DNA of 64,000 nt, from contig OX457036.1 in NCBI GenBank assembly GCA_949752735.1, positions 10,124,411 to 10,188,410 of the forward strand, read 5' to 3'. The position numbers and the translations under genes are program-made. The stretch is from Lumbricus terrestris (Eukaryota; Annelida; Clitellata; Crassiclitellata; Lumbricidae). Shown here piece after piece: positions 1-12,779 of this stretch (position 1 is the stretch's first letter; every line of letters begins with the position of its first letter). A model generated the notes under the pieces. It saw nothing but the letters and a program-made list of their open reading frames with translations. It was not told the origin of the DNA and did no database searches.

Positions 1-359
1 AGCATTGTTTTCAAGGGCAACTATGTTTCAAGGTTTTACGTGGCAGGAAACAATTAGTTACAATAACTTATAATAAATTATTAAAAACTTTAAACAATTG
101 CTTTTTTCATTCTTTGATTACGATTTATACCACATGCCTTCAACGTTACCAAACAGGAGTGCTCGCAACTCAACTTTGACTAAAGAGTAGTGATAAGATT
201 GTGAGTGTTGACATGGACCCTGGGCATCAGGCAAAGATGCGGAAGGGACCTGTTCCAAACAGGGCAAGAAACAAGGAGGCACATGTATCCATAGGGGACA
301 AGAAGAACATCATACACAAAGAAACATAGTATGAAGCTTGAATCTTGAATGCGTGCTAA

Positions 360-700
360 AAGAAGTGCTCATACATACAAACATTCATTCATGCTATAGA
401 CTTATATAGCACCCCTTCAAGAGATCTACTCAGGAGTGCTCCAGCCCAGACACGGCAAAAGAATATACTTGAGATTTATGAACAAAGTTTGATCGGTCAG
501 ATGCTATGAACGCAGTTTTGAAGGGAGATAATTCCAGATGGACGGTACTACAACCAAGAAAGCTCAGTGTTGACTGGCAGCCTAGAAAAAACCCATGGAA
601 CTGGGAGTTACCCCTTCATAGTAGAGCGAAGAGCCCGATGCATTTCAACGTCAGAGACTGGGCGACAGAGACCAAGTAGGTAAGATGGAATGCAACCAAG
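360..700 (-). repeat. Dispersed LINE/SINE-tail repeat, family R1 copy 1
   Basis: The block runs from a CTTATATAGCACCCCTTCAAG-type motif through a body around AAAGTTTGATCGGTCAGAT and GAGCGAAGAGCCC. The same order of motifs recurs at 47816-48130 and partly at 28870-29110. The GCGCTATATAAAT-type motif, read on the minus strand, is the tail seen after CR1-like reverse transcriptase fragments elsewhere in the window. It is probably a 5'-truncated LINE 3' end or a SINE sharing that end. Bases 1-359 show no other recognisable feature. Confidence 0.6.
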
Positions 701-875
701 GATGCACAGCGTAAAACCAGAGCAGCATTTCGCTACAAGATATGTTTGGCTACAGGCAACCAGCGCAACACATCACACATGTAGGCAGAGATAGAGGTGA
801 ATCTGGGAATACACACATACAGGCCACACAGACATACACATCTCAACATTCATGTAGCACCTTCAATGAACCTAC

Positions 876-3800
876 CCTGCATTTATCCAGCAGGAAGGCA
901 GCCAGCGTTACAAGGCGGAGTTTGCTCGGCACTAGGACGAAACGATGTTTGAGATTCTCAGGAGTGGCAAACTTCTCTTCCGTCGTCGTCGTTTCCTTTG
1001 GACTGGACGTCGTCGTCTTCTTACCGGGATTCGAGGAGACCTAAGCCAAAGACAAACTTCAATACAAAAAAGACTGTTGTGTATGTGTGTACATGCATCA
1101 ATGCAGGCATTTTATTATATTGTATTCATAAATTTATAAAGCACCTCCCACAGTGCGCAACAATCAGAGGCATGCGATAGACCCAGAGAAACGAAAGTAG
1201 TTTCAAACAGTGAAAAGAGGTGCTGGGGTACAAGTTAAAAACAGCCATATACATGCGTGCGTAACTGCGTATGCATGTACATTGTACATACCGTATGAAC
1301 TATGCATGTATGAGATGAATGTATAACCATAAATTTTTTAACCTAAGTAACAGTAATGACATCGAAAAAACAAGTACAGCAGAAAAAAGAGTAACAATAA
1401 GAGATCAATAGGAATATGACCATCAGGAACTCGTGTTCCACTAGTGGACCACCTGTAACAACGAAACAAATATAGACAGAGTATGTATGTACTGGATTTG
1501 TGCATGAACATATTTATGCACGTATATATGGTATGCATGCAAGTATGTACATGTATAAATTGTATATCTGTTTTACCGGTTGTTGGGTGATATCTAGTCT
1601 GACGGGGTTTTCTAGACTCATTCCAGCCAACTTTTCGACTTCTACAATAAAAATAAAATGAGAAAAAATTGTCTAAAAACAAAAATCAAGCAATTTATAA
1701 AATATTAACTTACAATACAAGAAGACATTTCTTAGGCCTAAATCTATTTTTCACAAGCCAGTAACTGAAATAGTAATCGCAATTGAATGCAAAATACTAA
1801 AAAACTCTTTTTTTGCAATATATACAAGTCAACCCATAATGCATATTTGAATCAAATAAAACTAAAAGAATTTATTTAAAACTTAGCTGACGGCTAATTT
1901 TAGTGTAGCGGTTAGCACGCTGGACCATTCTTAAAGAGGTTGATGATTCAAATCCTCACTAAGGAAGAAATTTGGCTCAGGATTACTCCACCTGTTGGTG
2001 GGAAGATGTGATGGTGAGGGAGAGGGCTGGTCACCCGCCTCATATGCCAAGGCTAACACTTTATCTGCGAGATAGTTGATGGAATTACTACACTTCTGCT
2101 TCAGCCTGATTAATTCTGATCATAATCAACACTTGATATTGAAACCACAAAAATGGTTTTGAGAAATGATATAGGTTATAATGATTATGTTGGCTTCAAT
2201 TATGTTCGTAAAAGGGACCAAGACTGCTCACAGGCATCGCCCTAGAATAAGCATTGGATTATACCACCCTATGAGAGTCATTGAAATATTGCAGAAATTC
2301 TATTTTTGAATAGACAGAGATAGGAAAAGTTTCGACAGAACAAACACCTAACTAGCGAAGAAATGTGAACACAAGATTAATTCAAATAGCTTTGTGAAAA
2401 GAGATGAATACACATGTCAAGTGAGTTTTAAATGAATAGAAACTGTGAACAATTTTCAGTTGGAGTGTGAGACTATAATCCTTATTGCAGGACCAGCAAT
2501 CTTGTCATAACATAACTTGCAACTGTGCAGTATTTGATACAGTCCCAAACTATAGTATATTGTAAGAGGGCTGGCTGGCTGTATTGTATAAACGACAAAA
2601 TCAAACCTGCAGTCAGCGTGGCTGAAAGTAGAATCGTCTGTCTCGCTTTCTCGCAATTCTCGTCCAGAGTTCTGATCACTCTCTGCACGTCTTTCGCGAA
2701 ACCCATGTCAAGAAGTCTAAAAAGAATTGGAACATTTGAGAGTGGAGGAAGAGGATGTTCGAGACAAATAAAAGACTGACAAAAAAGTCTGAAATCCAGC
2801 GGTGGAGGTCAAATTTAGCCACAGAGCGTAAAATTTCAGGTACAGCTGTGAGTGATTGCTTTGAAATGAATAATCAAGTCTACAAAGAGTTCATAAACTG
2901 CACCTCAGAGTCAGCTTCTTAATGGGAGAGCTGAATAAATTTATAGAGAAATGAATGAATTCAGTCAAAGATTCCGACACAAAATTTCATGCAAAACAAA
3001 GAAAGAAACACGATTTTCACGTACCAACAGATACAGCTATGAAACGATAAGATGAAGGAAGCACTACACACAAAACACTACCAAAACTACCAAAACCACA
3101 AAACTACCAAAAACAATCGACTGAGAAATTGCTGGAAATTATTCTTGAAAATCAAGTCTCACTGGATATCGACTATCAAACAATACAATATGTCAGGACG
3201 TGTGTCAGTTTTCGCACCGAAATGAGTCATATTTTATTCCCAAAGAAAGACGAAGAAAAATCAACGCAGAGAATTGCTTGGTCTGATTCGAAGAAATTCC
3301 ACGTACCTGTCAGCTTCGTCGATGACGAGGTATTCCACATTGTTGAGTTTCAGGCAACCGGTCGTTTCCAGGTGGTCGACGAGGCGACCAGGTGTTGCAA
3401 CGAGAACGTTAATTCCACGTCTTAACCTACAGACGAAGCAGAAAATTTAACCACAAAATATGTCACCATGGTTCATAAGTACAACAAGTAGAAATTCTGA
3501 AGGGGGGCTATATAGTAAGCGCTCATACAAACATACATACAACATATATTGAGAGTTCAATTCTGGAAAGTTCTCGACTATCTAGAAAAAACACTGCTTT
3601 ACACAAAATTACATTGCACAAACTGAAATGGTATATTACATTACACTACATTACACAAGTAATATGGCACAATTACATAAGTAATGTTGCATGGTTGGTG
3701 TATAACTGTATATGCATGCATAATGTTCAACACTGGCTACCTCTTCTGCAGCTAATTATTTATAGGTTCAAATATTTGTGTGGTGTTGAGTCCTTGGCTT

Positions 3801-6800
3801 GGACCCTTCCTATCTCACGGAGTTTTGCCACTCCACACTGGATTGCCATTCCCTTCACTCCTCTGCACATGGCAAATTTCGTGTACCCTATGCACATACT
3901 TCAGGCAGTGACAAGTTTTCTCTGTTCCTGGACCTGTTGTCCAAATTGAACCACCTCTATATCTGTGCCTGCTGCTGCCAAGGGAGTCCCCTCTGACACG
4001 TTTCGTCGCAATCTTAAAACTGTTCTCTTTAGCCAAGGTTGGATCAGGAGCCCTTCCTGATTAATAACCTTGAAGGGGCGCTATATAAATTCTTGCGATG
4101 AATGAATGAATGAACACGTGTAGTCTCCAAGCAAGCAACCTCAGCCTGTAATGCAACAATTAAAGGTTCAAACACAAGGAAGTTTTAATAATCTAACAAT
4201 AGACTTCTTGTATTGTATTCTGAGTAAACCCGATCTTTTCCTACCGAGCTTTCTCTGACTTCTTCTTTTCACCTCCCATCAGGCAGCCAGGAACAACATG
4301 AATAAATGGCTGACAAAGAAAACACCGAAATCCCTTATAACTTCATATACAGTTTTCCAACAATTTCTATACATTTTATCTGTATACATAAAAAATTGCA
4401 TTAGCATTATTATAATATGAAGATTTATAGAGAACATTTTAATGCAACTAAATAATGTGCTAGAAGCGCTCAGCTTGGTTAGATAATGTTCAAGAGCAAG
4501 GAAGTCTTTAAATGATTTAACTCTAAAATATTTGATAGAAAGTTCCAGAACACTAGATCACATTTGTACATAAATTTGTTTAATTCATTCATTTTAAGCC
4601 ATGAGATTAAATGAAACAGTACCTGGCTACTAAATGCTTTAAATCAAGTTACAGAAAAGGTAATGGTATTTTACATTTGTATTTTGCACCACAGACCCAT
4701 CAGAGGTAATAAGATTTTCTGCAGTAAATCTTTCAAAGCCCAAAATTAAAACAGTTCCTTGCGCACAATTGTCGGACTACGCTCACCTTAACAACGCTTG
4801 ACAACGTCTGAAAACTCTGGATTGCCAACTACACAAAAAAAAAACAGCATTATTCATACCACTCACCTTTTAATTAGGGATGTTAAACGATAATGAGAAA
4901 TCCGATATTCGGTTTCAAAAAAGCAAATCGAATTTCATTATTCACCAACCGCAATTCGGTAATTCAGTTCCGTTTTGTAAGACTGAAAACACTGGTGATG
5001 TTATCGTAATTATGAAAATATTCTAAGCACGATGTCCAATGAATAAAAGATTTTTTTTAAATGTAGCGTATAAATTATGTTCATTTAATTTTAAATCTCT
5101 AAGTAGCTGAGTGAGGTCAGAGTAAAACATCAGGTAACTATATAACAGAGTTCTCAATAGGTACTTCTCTTGTAGGTACAATGATGAAGCACTGGTGAAT
5201 GGCGATATTATTGTAATTACGAAAAATGTTTTATTTATGTTGTTTAATCAAAAAAAGATTTTTGTTTAACGAGTACTTCTCTCGTTGGTACGATGATGAA
5301 GCAAAAAGGTCCTTGGCTTCGGTCGACTTTTGGTTGATGAGAATGAAGTCTTTCGATTATCGGAACCGCATACGACAGGGTCTTACCTACAGATTCAAAC
5401 CATCGGGAATCACAATTCAGGGCAAATGGAAACAAAATCATATAAAATAATCACAAGTAACTTCTAAGAAGCAACAGCAGTCGCTCAAATCATACTTTCC
5501 TAGCTATGTCTGGGCTGGGAGCGCCTCTGAGTAGGCCTCTTGAAGAGGTGCTATATAAATTCTCAGAATGAATGAGTATATAATTAACACATGAGTTCAC
5601 ATGCATTTAAAATTGCAAGAAAATAATTTCCTAAGAGTTTCATTATGAGATTACTGTAATCAAATATAATTTAACGTCAGGTTCATATCTACAAACTCGA
5701 CTGACCAGTCAGTGACCATCAACTCATGCATACTGATCAACTGACCAACAGAATGACCAAGTGATTGATTGATTGAATATGTTACAGCACATCACCATAC
5801 CAGAGGCCACTCAGCACCTTGGGCTTCACAGAATGTTCAATGAAATTAAATAAAAACACAAACAACAGAGTGATCAACCCTAAAATAATAATGATACTAT
5901 TCACACGTTTAATAAATGAAGCAAATGGAGAAACTTTTTAAGAGAAGTGAAATTCAAATAAATAAATACAAAAGTTGTACACAAAATTTGCAGTTAGGGG
6001 AGAACCAAGGTCAAGGAAATTGAAGTTGCCAACACTTAATATGAAAATTATATGCAAACTCAGACACGCTATGGTACTGTTGGACAAGTTTAACCAAACA
6101 CTTGTAATTTCTAACAGACATTAAAGAGTCGTAACTGACCCGAACCGGTCTGCGACTTAATGAGAACATCTTGACCGCTGAGGATGACCGGTATTGCCAC
6201 CTGCTGGACAGCGGTCATAGTCGTCATTCCCATTTTCTCCAAGTTTGAAATCTAAAGTTAAGAAGAAAAAACCCAGAACGTCTGCAACAATGAAGATTTT
6301 CAGTTGAAAATTAAACAGTAAAATAAATTCCAAAACATCTTGGACACAAGGAAAAAATGCAACATTCAACTTTATTAAGCACGACCAACAGAATTGTATC
6401 GAAACCATAAAATACCATAAATAACCCACTGCCCTGTGTATATTTATTTTATAGATAAGTACCATAGCTCTCTGTGTCAAAGGATACACAGCACATTCAA
6501 ACATGCATTTAATATAAGTAAGCAAGAAAGCACCATGCTACATATGTACAAACACTCATACAGACATACATGCAATGTCGTGTTTGTAACTGTATATTTA
6601 TATAGAGCCACTTCAAGAGAAGTCCTCAGAGGAGTCAGGTATGTGTGCATTATATATAATTTACAGCTGTAAATAAAATGTTTATGTATGCAAATTGCAC
6701 ACAAATAAAATCCATGAATTACAAAGTTAGTGCGCCATAAAACTCAGTCATGAAAAACACGTCTTACCATGAAGGGATGTAGATTTGAATCGCTGAAATT

Positions 6801-8329
6801 CTTGCTCGAGAAAACGGCTTCTTTCAATGGGTCGACCGAAATACTACAACATAAAACAATGAAAGCTCAGCAAAACTTGCAAAACATTAAAAACATTAAG
6901 GATCACCGTCAAAGAGATCGATCAGCGAATCAAGAATATAGGATCTCTGCTCTTGTCTGGGGCTGCCTGCAAGGCCTTACCTGTCTACCTCTGTGAGCTC
7001 TCAAGCCCTACTCTTAGTGCTCTCCACTTCCGCTCCCTTCGTTTGCAAGAACAAAATCTTTTGCTCATACCTACACCACGCAGAACTGTGACATCTCGGT
7101 GGCAGGACCCTCAAACTGGAATGGCCTCCGCTTGATGCTCCACTCCTTTTCTAGAACTCATTCTCAGATATTCATTCTCATCTTAGCCTTGTGTGTGTGT
7201 ATGCACGTACTTGTGTATGTATTGTATGTATGTGTGTGTATGTGTGTGTGTGTATGTATGTATGTATGTATGCATGTACGTACAGCGTACGCAAAGGGGG
7301 TCAACTAAATATACGAGTGTGGATGAGGGTGTTGAAAATACAATTATCTGCATACGTAATACCGGTATATGTATTGGCCTTTGTGGCCCATATAAATTCA
7401 GTGATACCGGCAGCAGACAAAACAACTACAACTAAAGAACAAGTAAAACCTTTCGACATGCGGAATGCTGGGATTGTTAGCGAATATCGTTGAGAACTTT
7501 GCTCTTTTTCTAACTGAATCGGAATCCTCCGAAGAATTTTGTTTCCTCTTGACGCCTCTTCCATTGTCTTTTACCGGCGTCAACTTCCTTGCTTCACTGG
7601 TTGTCTGCTTGGTTGATGGCTTCACTGTTGCTTGAACTTTCTCTTGCTTTTTCTTCTTCAACTAAAATACAACATTGTGTTCTGCAAAGCAACTGAATAG
7701 TTATGAGAGGTCACTACCTGAAAGGCAGCTTCAGGCATAAAGAATCAGTAACCTCATTTTCCCTCTGCCTGCATACGAGAATATATATATTTGTTTATTC
7801 AAGAAAAGTAAGTTGATTATACCGCAACTTATGCCATGACAGAGTCATGGCATACACTATTGTACATCCTAGGAATCCAGGAAATACTTGAAAGCTAATT
7901 AAAAACAGCTCAGTACATTTAACATTAATAGTATTACGTAATCAATCACGACAATCCTCTGAAAAACCCAAATGCAAATCCGAAATGCCTAAAAACATTG
8001 CGAATCACATTGCAATGAAAAATGGGATGTGGGTATAGGCAGCAGCGCTCTATCTGAGCAAAGTTTGGGGTGGCCATATTACGGACAGGCACTAAGACTT
8101 TGGGCTTACCCCAGAAGCAGCTTACTGAAGTTACTGCAGGGAAAGGCAAACACAGATGCATGTTTTTGCGATCGCTATTCTCTCGAAACTTTCCTGTTAT
8201 TAGTCATAACATGCCCGAAAAACCTACCCGGTCTAGCTTCGACAATTTCGTCTTCTTGCTTGAAAGAAAAGTTCCAGCGGATAAATTAATATTCATCTGG
8301 ATATCGTCATCATCATCGTCGAATGCCAT
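876..8329 (-). CDS. DDX31: DDX31-like DEAD-box RNA helicase, N-terminal half (3' end outside window)
   Basis: ATP-dependent nucleolar RNA helicase; DDX31 / yeast Dbp7 act in large ribosomal subunit biogenesis (family knowledge). Coding exons in transcription order: 8228-8329, 7450-7661, 6768-6843, 6140-6251, 5277-5386, 4787-4828, 4245-4309, 3307-3426, 2607-2716, 1577-1641 and 876-1040. All junctions are GT-AG and phases agree throughout, giving 393 codons. The acidic start [11 protein letters not shown] is followed by a basic NLS-like stretch ([16 protein letters not shown]) and by [11 protein letters not shown], which resembles the FKNNPDIPELH of human DDX31. Helicase motifs in order: Q-motif region [20 protein letters not shown], Walker A SQTGSGKT split between exons 4 and 5, [30 protein letters not shown] in YLVIDEADR, and LLSATLTA. 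The last exon carries [23 protein letters not shown], the lead-in to helicase domain 2. I see no further exon between 1 and 875, so the C-terminal half must lie to the left. The family call is strong; DDX31 rather than another DEAD protein rests on the N-terminal and post-SAT matches. Confidence 0.93.
1895..2110 (+). repeat. tRNA-derived SINE
   Basis: An A-box-like motif (TAGCGGTTAGCACGC, about 1906-1920) is followed 23 bp later by a B-box-like motif (GATTCAAATCC, about 1944-1954). This spacing matches an internal RNA polymerase III promoter. The downstream body (CACCTGTTGGTGGGAAGATG) is not tRNA. It sits in a DDX31 intron on the strand opposite to the gene. A second SINE with matching boxes, on the minus strand, is at 36240-36497. 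No intact tRNA cloverleaf could be drawn. Confidence 0.6.
3780..4110 (+). mobile_element. CR1/L2-like LINE 3' fragment
   Basis: This degraded fragment ends in a frame reading [12 protein letters not shown], the usual C-terminal end of CR1-type reverse transcriptases. It is followed by AACCTTGAAGGGGCGCTATATAAAT and GAATGAATGAATGAA. It lies in a DDX31 intron in antisense orientation and is interrupted by stops, so it is not functional. Confidence 0.6.
5512..5575 (+). repeat. CR1-like LINE tail
   Basis: The motif CTGGGAGCGCCTCTGAGTAG, then GAGGTGCTATATAAAT and GAATGAATGA, is the same 3' tail seen at 27541-27612, 37446-37518 and 56185-56245. Only the tail remains. Confidence 0.6.
6590..6640 (-). 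repeat. LINE-tail-like repeat, short inverted copy
   Basis: TATTTATATAGAGCCACTTC and AGTCCTCAGAGGAGTC are the reverse of the GAGGCGCTATATAAAT tail motif. It is short and divergent. Confidence 0.4.
6940..7165 (+). mobile_element. CR1-like LINE reverse transcriptase fragment
   Basis: Conceptual reading across frames gives [15 protein letters not shown], then [17 protein letters not shown], then [13 protein letters not shown]. These match the order of the C-terminal CR1 reverse-transcriptase motifs (cLhGlaP.YL, sLRs..q.LL.vPr, WN.LP). Frameshifts separate the blocks. It lies in a DDX31 intron. Confidence 0.6.
7188..7283 (+). repeat. TG/TATG microsatellite
   Basis: Imperfect runs of GTGTGTGTAT and TGTATGTATGTATG. 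The short ORFs predicted here are low-complexity artefacts. Confidence 0.85.
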
Positions 8330-9331
8330 ATTTAGTTAATTTAGGAGCAATTAACTTTTTGGTTAAATCCCACGTGTTGCACAAAATACCGAATAATATT
8401 TTTCGTTGATTCTACGGCATTCGATAGATGGCTGAGTTTCAGATCGTAATAAATAAGCTATTTTATTTAGCGCAAGCATTTCTTCCGTTGTAGGACTTTA
8501 ATTTGTACAGTCTACAATAATTTGTTCATGTCGCCATTTGGTAAGTTAAGATTAGGCTTTAAATAAATAATAACTGCGAGTGACTTTATAGTGGCGGCCA
8601 AAGCAATTCTGAATTCGCGAATTACTCGTAAATCATATGTATCTCTTGCAACTGGAAGCCTAGAAGCGCTTCTGAACGGTTCTTGCTGAGAGAAGCGCTT
8701 TATTAATGGTAAAATAAAATTTAAAAAACATATGCAATATATATGTAAAATATGGAGTGAAGGGAGAAAGTGAGGAGACGGGAGGAAAAAAGGAAGGGGT
8801 TGATCATTCTTCTGAACAACTGCTTGGGAGAATAGCAGAACTGATGTGAAAAAATAAGGCTACTCCGAAGTAAGGAGTAGATGCCTCATATGTGTTATAA
8901 GATCATATGATCTCTTCCGTCCTTATCAAGGGGAGTGCTAACCGTCTCTCCTTTCTTACAACACAATCATAGAATCACGCGCAGACTTAAATATAATGTA
9001 CAATAAGCTTTAACCAGAAATAAAGGTACGCTTCTAGGCCTATTTTGTTCTTCAAACACGCGTTCAAAACTACTTTGGACGATTCTTTAACAAAAATGAA
9101 ACTTGCAAGTTCTTCGTCTAATTTTATGATATAAAATATACATCATAATAGAAGACTCCAGTTTTAAAAATAAGAATAAAATGTTTTTAAAGCATTTTCC
9201 TTCAAACATTAAGTTAAAATTTGTCTTCAGTCGCCAGATGGCGAGACCTATCTTGAAGCCTCTTTTCTACGTTCGCGCTCCTAGTTTTCATTTTAAATAT
9301 CCATTATTATTTTATTCGTTGTCTAGGCCTA

Positions 9332-9755
9332 GGGGCCGTCCATAAAGTATGTCACGCTATTTTTGACCATTTTTGACCCCCTCCTCCCCCCTGTCACAAA
9401 TCTCGGACCCCCCCCCAAAGTACGTCACACTTTCGAACAATTTTTTAAAAACATAACCATTTACCTAACCCTCTAAACCCTAGGATACTATCCCTAATCC
9501 CTCTGATAGTGACGTGTGTCCCTAAACGCTTTGTTAGTGACGGGAAATCAACTTTCATCCCGCCAGGCCGGGTTTTAGGCACGCCTGGCCGGGCCGGGTC
9601 GGATTTTAAGTACTAAGAACAAAAAATATAATAAAGAATTTTAAAAATAAATGTGTGACGTCACACATGGCTTGACCCCCTCCCCTGTCACAAACTGTCA
9701 CACTTTCTCACACCCCCTCCCCCCTGGAGCGTGGCGTACTTTATGGACGGCCCCC
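9332..9755. mobile_element. MITE with GGGGCCGTCCATAAAGTA termini
   Basis: The left end GGGGCCGTCCATAAAGTATG and the right end, whose reverse complement reads GGGGCCGTCCATAAAGTACG, form inverted repeats of about 24 bp. The interior is rich in CCCCTCC runs and contains GTGACGTCACAC-type motifs. TA flanks both sides, compatible with a 2-bp target duplication. Ends of the GGGG(C)CGTCCATAAA type are widespread in animal MITEs and may belong to the IS-like/ISL2EU group (from memory, uncertain). Confidence 0.75.
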
Positions 9756-11386
9756 TATACGAAAAGCGTCGAAAACCTTTATAAAGGGATGAAAATAATG
9801 TCAACGCACAATTATTGTATAATTAAATAAAAACAAGAAAATGTCCTTAATACCAGACAATTCAGTTCCTTCTATTATTACAAATTATGCCCATTTTCAC
9901 GATAAAGTCAAGGTCAAACAGCAAAGAGCTGTCCATGTATGGCCTTCGCTTGGAGGGAGTCACCATGGACGGAGACTTACAAGGGGTGGACAGGAGACGG
10001 GCTATTTCAAAAGTTTGTGGTGGTGGGACGGAGATGCTTATATATCCCTCTCAATATTTCAGAAATATCATTATTAATTTATACGGTGTTATTAAAGTCT
10101 TAAAATGGGTCTCACAGTCTCTGAGTAAGGCCTACTGTCTGCTGAAATCATTAATAATTTTGTGAAGATGGCAGTTTAAAAAATAACGGTTACAGTACGT
10201 GTGGAAATCCCAAAAATTGTACACAACTGGGATGCGACACTCTGAAGTCTTAAACCATGACTATCAGAATTGAAAACCGAGCAATTCTATTGAGATGACA
10301 CCTTAAATTCCTACAATTTTAATATGAAATTCAGAAAATTTGAACAATGGAGAGGGGACATTAATTTTATTGATGTCTTCAATTGACTCTTGATCACTGA
10401 TCAGTCATGTCTTCCAGCAAAGAAATTATAATAAATTTTTTTTAGGTCATGACCTAAAATGCTTTCATTACGACCGTACAGTGTGGGTATTTCAAAAAAA
10501 TTTAAACAATGAGGGAAATTTCATAAACAAGGGCTATTAGAACTGAAGTGATGAGCAATTTAATTAGAATGACAGACTAGAATGCTACCATATATCGATA
10601 TTAAAAAATGTCGACATGGGGGGAACACTCGATCTGACGTCTTTTTGAGCCGTACGTGCAGTGTTACGGACCTCGTGGGGCGTGGGGAGGGACCTGCGGA
10701 ACTACTCATGGGGGCCACATTAAATTTCCGAGCCAGAATAGCTGGTAAAAAGTAGATAAATTTCTAAATGGGGGCAATGGCCGGATTGGCCCCCTGGATC
10801 AGCCCCTGGCCTACGGTTCTGGTTTTAGAAGCAGTCGCCAGCTACGGCAAAGCGCATGCTTCACAGATGACTTTAACTAAATTGCCTTTGTAGGGGTTGG
10901 GGGGGGGGAGAAAGTCTCATTTGTACGTACGCATAAAGAAAGTCATCAAAATGAACGGGTGCGTACGGGGAGGGTTAAAAAATACGATCGTTTGCGTACG
11001 TAATATGTGAATGCCCCCCCATGCGAATCTTAGTTCAATAGATAGGCTATGCTAAGCCTAATTCAGGGTTAATTGCCGGGCATGGGGGTTCAACCCTCAG
11101 TTTTTCTTAGAGCCCCATAGCAGTCTGTTTTTCACACCCCAATTCCAAGCCCAGCCCCCCCCCCACGTTTTTCCACAATTCTCACGCTGGCCTAATTATA
11201 TATAAAATTATGAATTGTAACTTCTTCTGTCTAATTTGTTCGGCTTAAGGGTAGCAGTTGTCAGTGACAGAGGTTTCATCACACATTCTAATCGGTTCTG
11301 ATTTTCTAAACAGTCACCAGTTAGATTATAAGCTACCATCTCTGTCCACATCAAACCCATAGCTGCACAACCCATAGGGGTCGTCC

Positions 11387-11692
11387 CAGGGCTTAAAGTG
11401 TGCCTGGACGTTCATAGACGGCGTCCATGCACTTGTTTTAAAATCTGAACGCCGTCCATCCACTTATTGGCGAGCACAGACTAGAAAGGTAAGGGGCGTC
11501 CAGGCACTTCTTTTGGAGAGGCAAGGGGCGTCCAGGCACTTCTTTTGGAGAGGTAAGGGGCGTCCAGGCACTTCTTTTGGAGAGGTAAGGGGCGTCCAGG
11601 CACTTCTTTTGGAGAGGTAAGGGGCGTCCAGGCACTTCTTTTGGAGAGGTAAGGGGCGTCCAGGCACTTATTTTTCCCCACTTTAGGCACTG
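11387..11692 (-). mobile_element. hAT-like MITE (CAGGGCTTAAAG family), copy A, internally expanded
   Basis: Ends CAGGGCTTAAAGTGTG and, inverted, CAGTGCCTAAAGTGGGG. It is flanked by an exact 8-bp direct repeat GGTCGTCC (11379-11386 and 11693-11700). The interior has six tandem copies of a 32-bp unit starting GGGGCGTCCAGGCACTTC at 11493, 11525, 11557, 11589, 11621 and 11653; sister copies hold about two. CAG-initial termini with 8-bp target duplications are typical of hAT elements. There is no transposase, so it is non-autonomous. Confidence 0.88.
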
Positions 11693-12779
11693 GGTCGTCC
11701 ATAAAAATTCATATGAGAGGCCTATCTATAGTATAGGCACGCATCGTCACAAATGTTTAACCTCTGGTGCGTGACGTCATTTTTAGGACGGTCCCAAATT
11801 CCAACCTTGGACCCAAGATGGGTCCATTTAATGCCCATGCTTAAATACTATGAAGGCATAATTGATGATGTGAAATTGTGAATGCTGTCAGGGATGAGAA
11901 GGTGGACGAAAGTAGCCTAGAACGAGATTTTTTAAAGCATAAGAACCTCTATAGAAACAATGGTATTGTAAATGGTAGGCTGCAGTTGTATATCTTCGTT
12001 TATTAGGCCTAAAGACCTGAGTGACAAACCGAAATCAGTGACAACAGAGATGATCGAATAACAAACACAAAAACAAGAGTTAGCCAAAAGTCATCATCTA
12101 CAAAGTAATCTAGGAATCGTGCCGGATATGTTTTCATTTGGCCTAGGTCTACATTGCGCTTCTGGCTTTCATTGTAGACTACTTTCTAAAAATTCGTAGT
12201 GTAGCCGTTAACAAGAAAAGCTGTTGCATTTAGGCGGTTAATTAGGCCTACAAACGCCTAAAGCTAGCTGTTGCTGCAAGCATATTTCTAACGTTTTCTA
12301 ATATAGACCAAATTTATAAAGTTTTAAATGTGACCTCACCTGACAAAAGTGACGACTCGTCACTTTCTATATTACGCCGAAAATTGATTTTTTTTAACCT
12401 AAAACCATGCTCATTGATTTTTGAGTACAATAATTATTAGGCCTGTTCACTCAAGTTCAGGCCTCTCTTACGCCACCTGATGTAGGCCTATAAAGGCAAA
12501 AAATTTGCGATTTTTGCATCAAGTATAGACAGATTTAATTCTTGTTTTCGAGTTCACACCTTTTTTTACAAATTCAATGTGCAAAGGGTATAAACTATTA
12601 TATGGACCAAATGTACTGAAATGGTTGCCAACTTGCCATGACTTTAAAATTATGTCAGCGTATGGACACTCACACTGCTAACAAGTCCATTCCCGACAAG
12701 TGGTCTCTTTTCTCAGCCGAGGTCGCAGATTATATTATTATAATAATTGTTATCCTTGCTAGGGTCAATACTCTATAGT

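Noticed and set aside
11438..11702. Overlapping minus-strand ORFs with repeated PGRPLPLQKKCLDAPYLSK
   Set aside because: They are translations of the 32-bp tandem units in MITE copy A, open only because the unit lacks stops in these frames.
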